From: Flavobacterium sp. N1736
Lineage (GTDB): Bacteria > Bacteroidota > Bacteroidia > Flavobacteriales > Flavobacteriaceae
DNA: 64,000 bases
Reading direction: 5' to 3'
Assembly: GCF_025947065.1 (NCBI RefSeq)
Contig: NZ_CP109994.1
Span: 1,302,001 to 1,366,000 of the forward strand
The notes beneath the pieces are model-generated. The model ran no database searches. It saw only the letters and a program-made list of their open reading frames with translations, and had not been told where the DNA came from. How positions within the stretch are numbered: the stretch's first letter is position 1; every line of letters begins with the position of its first letter. A program made the position numbers and the translations under genes. Of the stretch, positions 7,774-15,263 are shown piece by piece.

Positions 7774-9801
7774 ATGACTACAAATACGATTCTGTTATTA
7801 TTACTTTCTTTAGTAATCGCTGTTGGGTTGTCATATTTTCAATATTTTTTCAAAGCCAAAAACAAATCCAATGTGATTTGGTTTTTGGCTTTTTTACGTT
7901 TTTTAGCCATTTTCGGATTATTACTTTTGTTGATAAACCCGATAATGACCAAGAATTCACTCGAAATTACCAAAACGCCTTTGGCAATTGCAGTAGATAA
8001 TTCCAGTTCAATCGTAGCTTTAAAATCAGACCAAAATGCAGTTGAATTGTACAAAACACTAATTTCAAATCCTGCATTACAGGAAAAATTTGAAATTCAG
8101 TCCTATCAATTTGATGCAGATTTTAAACCTTCAGATACATTTGATTTTAAAGGAAAGCAAACCAATCTTGATGAAGTTGCCAAAAATCTAAAAAGCATCA
8201 ACAAAAACCTGATTTTTCCAACAGTTGTAATTACAGACGGAAATCAAACTACAGGAAACGATTATGTATATCGTTTTGATCCTGTCAATAAAGTTTATCC
8301 TTTGGTTGTGGGAGATACAACTACTTTTTTAGATTTAAAAATAAATCAGTTAAACGTAAACAAATACGCTTTTCATAAAAATAAATTTCCCGTTGAAGTT
8401 TTTCTTCAATATGCCGGAGACAAAAATATCAATGCCGATTTTACCATTTCGCAAGGAAATTCAGTTGTTGTAAAAGAAAAGGTTTCATTTTCACCATCAA
8501 AAAAAACAGCCACATTAAACTTGCTTTTACCGGCAGACAAAGTAGGATTGCAAATTTTTAAAGCCACAATTTCTTCCAATACAAAAGAGAAAAACAGCTA
8601 TAATAATATCAAGAATTTTGCAGTTGAAATCATCGATCAAAAGTCGACAATTGCAATAGTTTCAGCAATAAACCATCCGGATATTGCAGCCTTAAAACGT
8701 TCCATTGAAGTTAATGCACAACGTAAAGTGATATTGGTAAAACCAAATGAAATCAACTTATTACAAGAAGCCTCGGTTTTGGTTTTGTATCAGCCAACAA
8801 CAGCTTTTAAAGCTATTTTTGATAACAATAAATTAGCAGGAACAAACACATTTATCATTACAGGAAACAATACCGATTTTAATTTTTTAAACCAGCAGCA
8901 AAACATTTTGGTTTTTAAAATGAGCAATCAAAGAGAAGATTATTTAAACGAATTTCAGTCGCAGTTTAATCTGTTTGCCATTGAAAATATAGGATTTGAA
9001 AATTTCCCACCGCTTCAAAATCCATTTGGAACCATAACAACAAACGGAAATGTTTCCGTTTTACTCTCCTCTAAAATTAGAAACGTTTCAACAAATGCTC
9101 CATTATTGGCTTTCACCGAAAATCAAGGCAAACGCACCGCATTTCTATTAGGAGAAAACAGTTGGAAATGGCGTTTACAAAGTCATATCGACAATCAGTC
9201 ATTCGAAAAGTATGATGTATTTATCGATAAAATAATTCAGTATTTAGCAACATCAACTTCCAGAAAATCATTAGTTGTAACACACGAAAGTTTTTATAAT
9301 TCAGGAGAAGCCATTGTAATTAACGCACAATATTTCAACAAAAACTACGAGTTCGACGAAAAAGCGAGACTAACAATTACCGTAACAAATGCTGAAACAA
9401 AACAAGCTAAAAACTACGATTTACTAAAAGGAAATAATTCATTCTCAGCAAATTTAGATGGTTTAGCAGCAGGAAAATACAACTTTACAGTAAAAGAGCT
9501 AAACTCAAATACATCATACTCAAGTCATTTTGAGATTCTAGATTTTGATATCGAAAAACAATTTGTAAATCCCGATGTTACAAAACTGAAACAATTGGCT
9601 TTACAAACTAATGGAAAAGCTTTTTTCCAAAACCAGGTTGATGATTTGATAAAAACACTTATCGAAAATAAAGACTATAAATCGATTGAAAAAAATGTTG
9701 CAACCAAAACACCATTAATTGATTGGGTTTGGTTGCTGATTTTAATTGCTCTAGTATTAACGGCAGAATGGTTTATTAGGAAGTATAATGGGTTGCTTTA
9801 A
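7774..9801 (+). CDS. Membrane-anchored VWA-like protein
   Basis: 675 residues. Two N-terminal transmembrane segments (ILLLLLSLVIAVGLSYF and FLRFLAIFGLLLLLINP) are followed by a large extracytoplasmic region and a last membrane helix near the C-terminus (WVWLLILIALVLTAEWF) ending in a basic tail. Right after the second helix is IAVDNSSSI, where D75-x-S77-x-S79 fits a von Willebrand A metal site (DxSxS), and VVITDGNQTTG about residue 153 fits the later strand of that fold. The arrangement resembles the VWA membrane proteins common in Flavobacteriia (Bat-like), but there is no MoxR ATPase beside it here. Function unknown; surface or periplasmic protein-protein contact is the reasonable inference. 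Confidence 0.75.
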   Translation: MTTNTILLLLLSLVIAVGLSYFQYFFKAKNKSNVIWFLAFLRFLAIFGLLLLLINPIMTKNSLEITKTPLAIAVDNSSSIVALKSDQNAVELYKTLISNPALQEKFEIQSYQFDADFKPSDTFDFKGKQTNLDEVAKNLKSINKNLIFPTVVITDGNQTTGNDYVYRFDPVNKVYPLVVGDTTTFLDLKINQLNVNKYAFHKNKFPVEVFLQYAGDKNINADFTISQGNSVVVKEKVSFSPSKKTATLNLLLPADKVGLQIFKATISSNTKEKNSYNNIKNFAVEIIDQKSTIAIVSAINHPDIAALKRSIEVNAQRKVILVKPNEINLLQEASVLVLYQPTTAFKAIFDNNKLAGTNTFIITGNNTDFNFLNQQQNILVFKMSNQREDYLNEFQSQFNLFAIENIGFENFPPLQNPFGTITTNGNVSVLLSSKIRNVSTNAPLLAFTENQGKRTAFLLGENSWKWRLQSHIDNQSFEKYDVFIDKIIQYLATSTSRKSLVVTHESFYNSGEAIVINAQYFNKNYEFDEKARLTITVTNAETKQAKNYDLLKGNNSFSANLDGLAAGKYNFTVKELNSNTSYSSHFEILDFDIEKQFVNPDVTKLKQLALQTNGKAFFQNQVDDLIKTLIENKDYKSIEKNVATKTPLIDWVWLLILIALVLTAEWFIRKYNGLL

Positions 9802-9868
9802 ATTTATAAATATATTTTGAAAGATTAATTTTACAAATTAAAAATCAGTTTAATCAGTTTGCATTTAG

Positions 9869-9876
9869 TAACTTTG
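9869..9876 (+). promoter_or_regulatory. -7 promoter element for the Panacea gene pair
   Basis: TAACTTTG fits the Bacteroidetes TAnnTTTG element and lies 16 bases before the ATG at 9893, giving a very short untranslated leader. No TTG is present at the expected -33 spacing. Confidence 0.55.
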
Positions 9877-9892
9877 CAAAAAAATAAATCAA

Positions 9893-10405
9893 ATGGAAAC
9901 TTTACTAAATAAAATGTCTGATTTCACAATATTATATTGTCAAAATATGGGCGTTAGTATAAATCCGCTTAAATTACAGAAATTATTATATTATATCCAA
10001 TCCTGGCATATCGTAAAGTTTGAAAAAGATATATTATTTGAGGAAATGCCGGAGGCTTGGGTTAATGGTCCAGTTTACAGATCAGTTTACAATAAATACA
10101 AAACAACTTTTTTTAGAAATGAAAATTTTCCAAATAATTTAGAAGAAGAAGCAATGTCGCATAAACTTTCTAAAAGCTTGGAAAATTTACAATTAAGTGA
10201 AGATAAACAGGAACTAGTTTTTTCAGTTTTAAATTCTTACGGTAAATTAAGCGATGAAAGGCTTGTTTTAATGACTCACAGTGAAGAACCCTGGAACGAA
10301 GCAAGACTTGGATTATCACCAATTGAAAGATCTGAAAAGAAGATATCTCCAGAAACAATATTCAACTATTATACAAAAAGAATAGAGGAAAGAAATGATC
10401 AATAA
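9893..10405 (+). CDS. Panacea/DUF4065 (SocA-like, GepA-type) antitoxin candidate
   Basis: 170 residues. The N-terminal half shows the DUF4065/Panacea signature: INPLKLQKLLYYIQSWHIVKFEKDILFEE then EAWVNGPVYRSVYNKYK, where KLQKLLYY and the GPV turn are the conserved parts. Panacea proteins are known from SocA and from a broad set of toxin-antitoxin pairs in which the same antitoxin domain neutralises unrelated toxins. The middle is charged and helical (LEEEAMSHKLSKSLENLQLSEDKQE). It overlaps the next gene by 11 bases (10395-10405) in a different frame, the coupled arrangement typical of toxin-antitoxin pairs. The pair has its own -7 element. Identification of the domain is firm; antitoxin function is inference from family and overlap. 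Confidence 0.85.
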   Translation: METLLNKMSDFTILYCQNMGVSINPLKLQKLLYYIQSWHIVKFEKDILFEEMPEAWVNGPVYRSVYNKYKTTFFRNENFPNNLEEEAMSHKLSKSLENLQLSEDKQELVFSVLNSYGKLSDERLVLMTHSEEPWNEARLGLSPIERSEKKISPETIFNYYTKRIEERNDQ

Positions 10406-10916
10406 TATCAACGACGAAATTTCATATTTTATTGATGGTAAAGGCAGTGATTTCACCTTTAAATTTGGAGATAAAGTTTATAAACCTATTGATAATTCAG
10501 CAGCATATATTTCATATCGATATTTGTTAAATGATGATTCTGAATATTCATTTAAAAATCCTGAGTTTTTAATTAATGGAAGTCAATCCATTACAGACAA
10601 AACAGATTATCAAATTTATTTTGAGAAAATAAGTAAACTTTGTTGTATTGACTATAATTCATTAATTAATGATACTGCAAATTATATTTTAATTTCTTCC
10701 CCTAATAAAAAATTGATAGAAGTTCTATGCACTGTTTTTAGAAAACCAGAGATTAAAAAAGAAGAAATACCACCAATCATAGAGATAAAATTATATACAA
10801 ATAAACAAGATAATAGAGCTCCCAGAGTTTTTGGCCTTTTAGGAAATATGAATATTATTTATATTTTGTTTTATGATCCGTTTCATCAAATATATAATAA
10901 AACAGTTGTAGTATAA
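10395..10916 (+). CDS. Unrecognised 173-residue partner of the Panacea protein (candidate toxin)
   Basis: I do not recognise a family. The protein is soluble, has no signal peptide, and starts inside the 3' end of the Panacea gene, so translation is probably coupled. Visible features: an N-terminal GSDFTFKFGDKVYKPI strand pair, a central Cys-Cys (SKLCCIDYN), a Lys/Glu-rich helix (RKPEIKKEEIPPIIEI), and a C-terminal beta segment PRVFGLLGNMNIIYILFYDPFHQIY with a conserved-looking D-P-x-H-x-I-Y. His, Asp and Tyr in that tail could form an active site but this is a guess. Known Panacea partners differ widely in fold, so a new toxin type is possible. Its codon use is AT-rich like its neighbours. 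Confidence 0.7.
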   Translation: MINNINDEISYFIDGKGSDFTFKFGDKVYKPIDNSAAYISYRYLLNDDSEYSFKNPEFLINGSQSITDKTDYQIYFEKISKLCCIDYNSLINDTANYILISSPNKKLIEVLCTVFRKPEIKKEEIPPIIEIKLYTNKQDNRAPRVFGLLGNMNIIYILFYDPFHQIYNKTVVV

Positions 10917-10927
10917 TTTATAACACA

Positions 10928-11824
10928 ATGGATTTCCGCCTAAAAGTATTTTACACTGTTGCGCTCCGCCTTAATTTTACTAAAGCGGCAACAGAATTGT
11001 ATATTACACAGCCGGCAGTTTCAAAACACATTCAGGAACTCGAAGAAACCTATAAAACCAAGCTTTTTGAACGAAACGGTTCTAAAATTGCCCTAACTCC
11101 GGCAGGAGAAATTTTGCTAAAACATACCAAAAGCATTTTCGAAATATATCGCAAAATAGACTTTGATATGAGTTCATTTAGCAGCGAACGCCAGGGATTA
11201 CTGCGGTTAGGAGCAAGCACAACAATTTCTCAATATATTATTTCTCCCGTTTTGGCAAGATTTCATCAAAAACAACAAGACATAAAAGTTAATTTGCTGA
11301 ACGGAAATACAGAGCAAATCGAAAACGCTTTAATCAGCAAAGAAATCGAAATTGGAATTGTTGAAGGACAATCAAAAAATCAATCCATAAAATACATTCC
11401 GTTTTTAAAAGACGAATTAGTTTTAGTTTGTAACAGTAAAAATCCTTTACTCAAACAAAATGAAATTACTGTAGAAGATTTAAAAACAATGAAATTCATA
11501 ACTCGCGAACGTGGTTCAGGAACACTTGAAGTTATAGAATATGCCTTAAAACAAGTTGGTGTAAAATTAGCCGACTTACAAATCGAAATGCAGTTAGGAA
11601 GCACAGAAAGTATAAAATCATACCTTTTAAATTCAGATTGTTTTGCTTTTATGTCTATTCATGCTGTAGATAAAGAATTGAAAAATAATGAATTAGTTGT
11701 TTTAGATGTTGAAAAATTAGCTGTCGAAAGATATTTTTACATCATTACATTATTAGGAAAATCAGATGCTTTGTCTGAATTATTTATTCAAAATATATCA
11801 TCTTATTATAACCTGAAGTTATAG
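10928..11824 (+). CDS. LysR-family transcriptional regulator
   Basis: 298 residues, normal for LysR. The N-terminal winged helix-turn-helix reads FRLKVFYTVALRLNFTKAATELYITQPAVSKHIQ, with the recognition helix around TQPAVSKHIQELE. A linker helix follows, then a substrate-binding domain of the periplasmic-binding type from about residue 90 (LRLGASTTISQYIISPVL). The next gene, 74 bases downstream in the same direction, encodes a YeiH-type transporter. A perfect inverted repeat lies at that transporter's promoter, so the LysR protein is the natural candidate regulator. Only 11 bases separate it from the Panacea partner gene. The regulated signal is unknown; CysB-like sulfur sensing would fit the transporter family but is inference. 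Confidence 0.92.
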   Translation: MDFRLKVFYTVALRLNFTKAATELYITQPAVSKHIQELEETYKTKLFERNGSKIALTPAGEILLKHTKSIFEIYRKIDFDMSSFSSERQGLLRLGASTTISQYIISPVLARFHQKQQDIKVNLLNGNTEQIENALISKEIEIGIVEGQSKNQSIKYIPFLKDELVLVCNSKNPLLKQNEITVEDLKTMKFITRERGSGTLEVIEYALKQVGVKLADLQIEMQLGSTESIKSYLLNSDCFAFMSIHAVDKELKNNELVVLDVEKLAVERYFYIITLLGKSDALSELFIQNISSYYNLKL

Positions 11825-11841
11825 CCGATTGTATTTTACGA

Positions 11842-11896
11842 TTGGTGTTTTCGATAAAAAAGGCAGACCTTTGTAAGGTAAATATCAAGTACCTTA
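11842..11896 (+). promoter_or_regulatory. Promoter with overlapping palindromic operator upstream of the YeiH-type gene
   Basis: A TTG (11842-11844) and GACCTTTG (11866-11873, one mismatch to TAnnTTTG) are separated by 21 bases. Immediately downstream is a perfect 7-bp inverted repeat, TAAGGTA (11874-11880) and TACCTTA (11890-11896), with a 9-base spacer. It would cover the transcription start, a typical place for a repressor or LysR contact. It also argues that translation does not begin at the TTG at 11842. Confidence 0.55.
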
Positions 11897-11898
11897 TT

Positions 11899-12876
11899 TT
11901 GAAAACGAAACAATACACCGCAGCTCATTTATTCGAAGTTAACCTTTATATACAACAGGCAATTTTTGCTTTAGTAATAGTATTGTGTTTATTTTCGATT
12001 ATTTCTCCGCCAATTGCTCTGTTATTAGGAGTTTTGATCGTAAATGTTTTCGGAAATCCGTTTATCGCATTCAATCATAAAGCCATTACTTTTTTACTGC
12101 AATTTTCGGTGGTTGGTTTAGGTTTCGGAATGAATGCAGCATCAGCAATTTCGGCAGGAAAAGAAGGCTTTTTATTAACTATTTTTTCTATTTTCAGCAC
12201 CTTAATCTTCGGAACACTTTTAGGAAAATGGCTTAAAACAGATAAAAAAACATCACATTTAATTTCGTGCGGAACAGCAATTTGTGGAGGAAGTGCTATC
12301 GCAGCAATTTCTCCGGTTATTAAATCAAACGAAAACCAGACCTCGATCGCTTTAGGCGTTATATTTTTACTAAACTCAATTGCTTTATTTGCATTCCCGT
12401 TTATCGGACATCAGCTTGATTTATCTCAAAAAGATTTTGGTTTATGGTGCGCAATCGCAATTCACGACACCAGTTCTGTAGTTGGTGCCGCTAATAAATA
12501 CGGAGCCGAAGCCTTGCAGGTTGCAACAACAGTAAAGCTAGCCAGAGCGTTATGGATAATTCCAATTTCACTTTTAACGGCAATAATTTTCAAAGATAAA
12601 TCTCAAAACCAAAACGCTAAAATCAAGATTCCTTACTTTATAGGTTTATTTATTTTGGCAATGCTTTTAAATACTTATGTACCTGCAACAGCCATTTTTT
12701 CACCGCATATTGTAAGTATTGCCAAAATTGGTCTAACAATAACTTTATTTTTAATAGGCGCAACATTAAACATAAATACCTTAAAATCAGTAGGAGTGAA
12801 GCCTTTATTTCAGGGGATTTTTCTGTGGATTTTTATTGCAGGATTAAGTTTGATGACAATTCTTTATCTGAATTAA
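11899..12876 (+). CDS. YeiH-family putative sulfate exporter / integral membrane protein
   Basis: About 325 residues with ten or so hydrophobic helices (AIFALVIVLCLFSIISPPIALLLGVLIV, FLLQFSVVGLGFGMNAASAIS, LISCGTAICGGSAIAAISPVI and so on). The GTAICGGSAIAA segment and the CAIAIHDTSSVVGAA segment are characteristic of the YeiH/DUF819-like putative sulfate exporters. It is an inner-membrane protein. No ATG precedes the first helix in frame. I chose the TTG at 11899, which follows the promoter-operator; an in-frame TTG at 11842 would place the promoter inside the gene. The gene runs to within 4 bases of a convergent gene (12881). Substrate (sulfate/sulfonate) is a family guess, not shown here. 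Confidence 0.82.
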   Translation: MKTKQYTAAHLFEVNLYIQQAIFALVIVLCLFSIISPPIALLLGVLIVNVFGNPFIAFNHKAITFLLQFSVVGLGFGMNAASAISAGKEGFLLTIFSIFSTLIFGTLLGKWLKTDKKTSHLISCGTAICGGSAIAAISPVIKSNENQTSIALGVIFLLNSIALFAFPFIGHQLDLSQKDFGLWCAIAIHDTSSVVGAANKYGAEALQVATTVKLARALWIIPISLLTAIIFKDKSQNQNAKIKIPYFIGLFILAMLLNTYVPATAIFSPHIVSIAKIGLTITLFLIGATLNINTLKSVGVKPLFQGIFLWIFIAGLSLMTILYLN

Positions 12877-12880
12877 TATA

Positions 12881-13828
12881 TCATTTTACATTCGAAAATT
12901 TCACAACAGCTTTACCAATAGCTTTATAATGTTTACTGGTAAAAGTATATCGCTTTTCTATACTAAATGTAAATTGTTTTTTTGTTTTTGCCATTTGAGC
13001 TATTTCTTCGGGCAAATTCACTTCAAATTCATCATCAGCTTTTGGTTTGCGATAGGACCCGTTTGTAGTGATGATAATATCCCTGAAATATTTTTTATTG
13101 TTATCATTGACCACTTTGTGGGAACTTGACCAATTAATATATTCAACATTAGTAAGTTGATATTGAAAGATTTCCATAATCGGCTGATATTTTCCGTCCA
13201 AACCAACAACCAGATATAAAGTTCCATCAAACGGACCGCCGCCACCGCCGTTTACATGCAATAACGTAAATGCATATTGGTCTTCTCCAATCGCCACAAG
13301 TTTTGGTGTAGGCGATTGAGCAAAAGCTCCAAACGCTGCTACAGCAGGTTGAAAAGACCTCATTTCCCAGACATTACCATTTTTTGCAAATTTGGAAACG
13401 CCTAAAAGACCTCCCGTAAATCGGCTGGTTTGCAAACCATCTTCATCATAAACAGAATGATTAAAAAACAGTAATTTAAATTGATTTCCTTTCGAATCCG
13501 TATAATCAATATTAGACAAAAGTCTCGTTGCAACACCATTTTCATACGGAAATAACTGATCGCCTTCTTCGCCATTAACATCAGTAAAAGATGCAGGTTT
13601 GCAGTTTTTGCATTTCCAGCTTACAAAAGTATTACGATCAGATATGTTATATAATTTTCCCGGAAACAATTTTTGCATTGTTTTTTCAGCATCAAACGGA
13701 TCCGATATTGACAATACTCTTTTGGGATTTAAAATAGTATCACTTACATTTTTTAATTGTACAATTTCTTGTGAAGTACAAATAGAAGTAAAAAGTAAAA
13801 AAAGGAAACTTAAACGAAATAGGCGCAT
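12881..13828 (-). CDS. Secreted protein of unknown function
   Basis: 315 residues starting with a signal peptide (MRLFRLSFLFLLFTSICTSQ, likely cleaved before QEIV). The mature part is beta-rich with a CXXC-like pair (WKCKNCKP), a glycine cluster HVNGGGGGPFDG around residues 190-200 and a basic, strand-forming C-terminus. I do not recognise a family. It is transcribed toward the YeiH-type gene and their stops are only 4 bases apart; this is the one convergent gap in the window without a hairpin, simply because there is no room. Expected location is periplasm or outside the cell. Confidence 0.75.
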   Translation of the reverse strand: MRLFRLSFLFLLFTSICTSQEIVQLKNVSDTILNPKRVLSISDPFDAEKTMQKLFPGKLYNISDRNTFVSWKCKNCKPASFTDVNGEEGDQLFPYENGVATRLLSNIDYTDSKGNQFKLLFFNHSVYDEDGLQTSRFTGGLLGVSKFAKNGNVWEMRSFQPAVAAFGAFAQSPTPKLVAIGEDQYAFTLLHVNGGGGGPFDGTLYLVVGLDGKYQPIMEIFQYQLTNVEYINWSSSHKVVNDNNKKYFRDIIITTNGSYRKPKADDEFEVNLPEEIAQMAKTKKQFTFSIEKRYTFTSKHYKAIGKAVVKFSNVK

Positions 13829-13961
13829 ATATCAAAATTTTAAGCAAAATTAAGATAAAGATGTGAATAAACTTTAAGATAACAGTTAAATGAAGTTATC
13901 TGATTTCTAAGGTTCAAAAATTAAATAATCTTAAATTAACACAATATTTGTTAGTATCCTT

Positions 13962-13990
13962 TTGAATTATATTTAAATGAGATAAATTTG
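13962..13990 (+). promoter_or_regulatory. Consensus Flavobacterium promoter
   Basis: TTG (13962-13964), 18-base spacer, then TAAATTTG (13983-13990), a full match to the TTG-N19-TAnnTTTG type. The ATG of the nuclease-like gene follows 20 bases after the -7 element. Confidence 0.75.
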
Positions 13991-14010
13991 CTCCTCAAAC
14001 AAATTTGCAA

Positions 14011-15009
14011 ATGAAAAACTTTAAAATGAAACCAAGACTAATTGCTTTTTTCGCATTAGGAATTGGATTTTTGACATTATCCTGGGGGATCGTTGGACAT
14101 GAACGTATTAACAAAGCAGCAGTAATGGCTTTGCCACATCCACTTCAGGTATTTTTTTACAATCACATTGATTTTATTACGCAAGAAGCTTCCGTTCCGG
14201 ATATTCGTAAATATGCCTTAAATTATAAAGATGAGAATCCGAGACATTATTTTGATATGGAAAATTTTGGTCCTGCTGACACATGGCCACAAACATTAGA
14301 AGAAGCAAAGAAAAAATACGATGCCAAATTCTTAAATGATAACGGAATTTTACCTTGGTATATCGAAGATATGATGGTAAAATTAACCAAAGCTTTTAAA
14401 GATAAAAACAGAGCAGAAATTTTATTTCTTGCCGCAGATTTAGGTCATTATATAGGAGATGCGCATATGCCGCTGCATACTTCTGCAAATCATGACGGAC
14501 AATTGAGCGATCAAAAAGGAATTCATTCTCTTTGGGAAAGCAAATTGCCTGAATTATTTGCTAAAAATTACAAATTAAATGTTCCGCAGGCACATTATTA
14601 TGAAGATGTTCATAAAGCAACCTGGGATTTGATTAATGATACGCATAGTTTGGCTCAGCCGTTGTTAGACATTGACAAAAAACTTAGAACTTCAACTCCT
14701 GAAAACGAGACTTTTAAATTGGATGCTGATGGAAAAGTGTTGAAAAACAAATACAATTCGACTGTTTTCTCTGATGAATATGCTAAGAAACTGCATAAAG
14801 AATTAAATGGAATGGTTGAAAATCAAATGAGAAAAGCCATTGAAGCAACGGCAAGTTTTTGGTACACAGCGTGGGTAAATGCCGGAAAACCTGATCTAAG
14901 CGATTTAGATTCTTCAGCGGTTACACAAAGAAATAATCAGGCTTTAAAAGACGATTACAAACTATACCAACAAGGATATTTGTTTGGAATGCAGAATCAG
15001 AATGACTAG
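14011..15009 (+). CDS. S1/P1 nuclease / zinc-dependent phospholipase C superfamily secreted enzyme
   Basis: 332 residues. A hydrophobic leader (LIAFFALGIGFLTLS) is followed by W25-G-I-V-G-H30; in this superfamily the mature N-terminal Trp and the nearby His are trinuclear-zinc ligands. The second signature is LGHYIGDAHMPLHTSANHDG, the H-x3-D-x-H-x3-H zinc cluster. An Asp in EASVPDIRK may supply another ligand. Bacteroidetes relatives are annotated either as S1/P1 nuclease or as zinc-dependent phospholipase C, and sequence alone does not separate them; GDAHMPLH is closer to the S1/P1 form. ATG 14011 follows a consensus promoter by 20 bases; ATG 14026 (MKPRL) is a possible alternative. A strong terminator follows. 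Confidence 0.85.
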   Translation: MKNFKMKPRLIAFFALGIGFLTLSWGIVGHERINKAAVMALPHPLQVFFYNHIDFITQEASVPDIRKYALNYKDENPRHYFDMENFGPADTWPQTLEEAKKKYDAKFLNDNGILPWYIEDMMVKLTKAFKDKNRAEILFLAADLGHYIGDAHMPLHTSANHDGQLSDQKGIHSLWESKLPELFAKNYKLNVPQAHYYEDVHKATWDLINDTHSLAQPLLDIDKKLRTSTPENETFKLDADGKVLKNKYNSTVFSDEYAKKLHKELNGMVENQMRKAIEATASFWYTAWVNAGKPDLSDLDSSAVTQRNNQALKDDYKLYQQGYLFGMQNQND

Positions 15010-15067
15010 GGAAATTTTGTTTTTTTAGTTTCAGGTTTCAAGTTTCAGATTGAAACGTGATTAAAAT

Positions 15068-15104
15068 AAAAAGCCTCAAATTCAAATGAATTTGAGGCTT
15101 TTTT
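15068..15104 (+). terminator. Strong intrinsic terminator after the nuclease-like gene
   Basis: A 16-bp stem built on AAGCCTCAAATTC / GAATTTGAGGCTT with a 4-base AAAT loop and a T tract on the plus strand; A-rich on the other side, so it could also serve the minus strand. Confidence 0.92.
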
Positions 15105-15125
15105 GTTTCTGTTTTTCCCACAATC

Positions 15126-15229
15126 TTGTCATCCTGACGGAGGAAGGATCTCCACAAGTAGCTCGACAAAGATTGGGGATTCTCTATACGGAGTTTCTTG
15201 CGGAGATCCTTCCTCCGTCAGGATGACAA
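15126..15229. repeat. Family B hairpin element, copy 1
   Basis: Two perfect 28-bp inverted arms (15126-15153 and 15202-15229) bounded by TTGTCAT/ATGACAA. The 48-base interior carries the family core CGACAAAGATTGG in reverse orientation relative to copies 2-5. It lies between convergent genes (nuclease-like and LTA-synthase-like). Confidence 0.9.
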
Positions 15230-15263
15230 AATAGCGTGATTAGCAAACTTTACAATAAACAAA

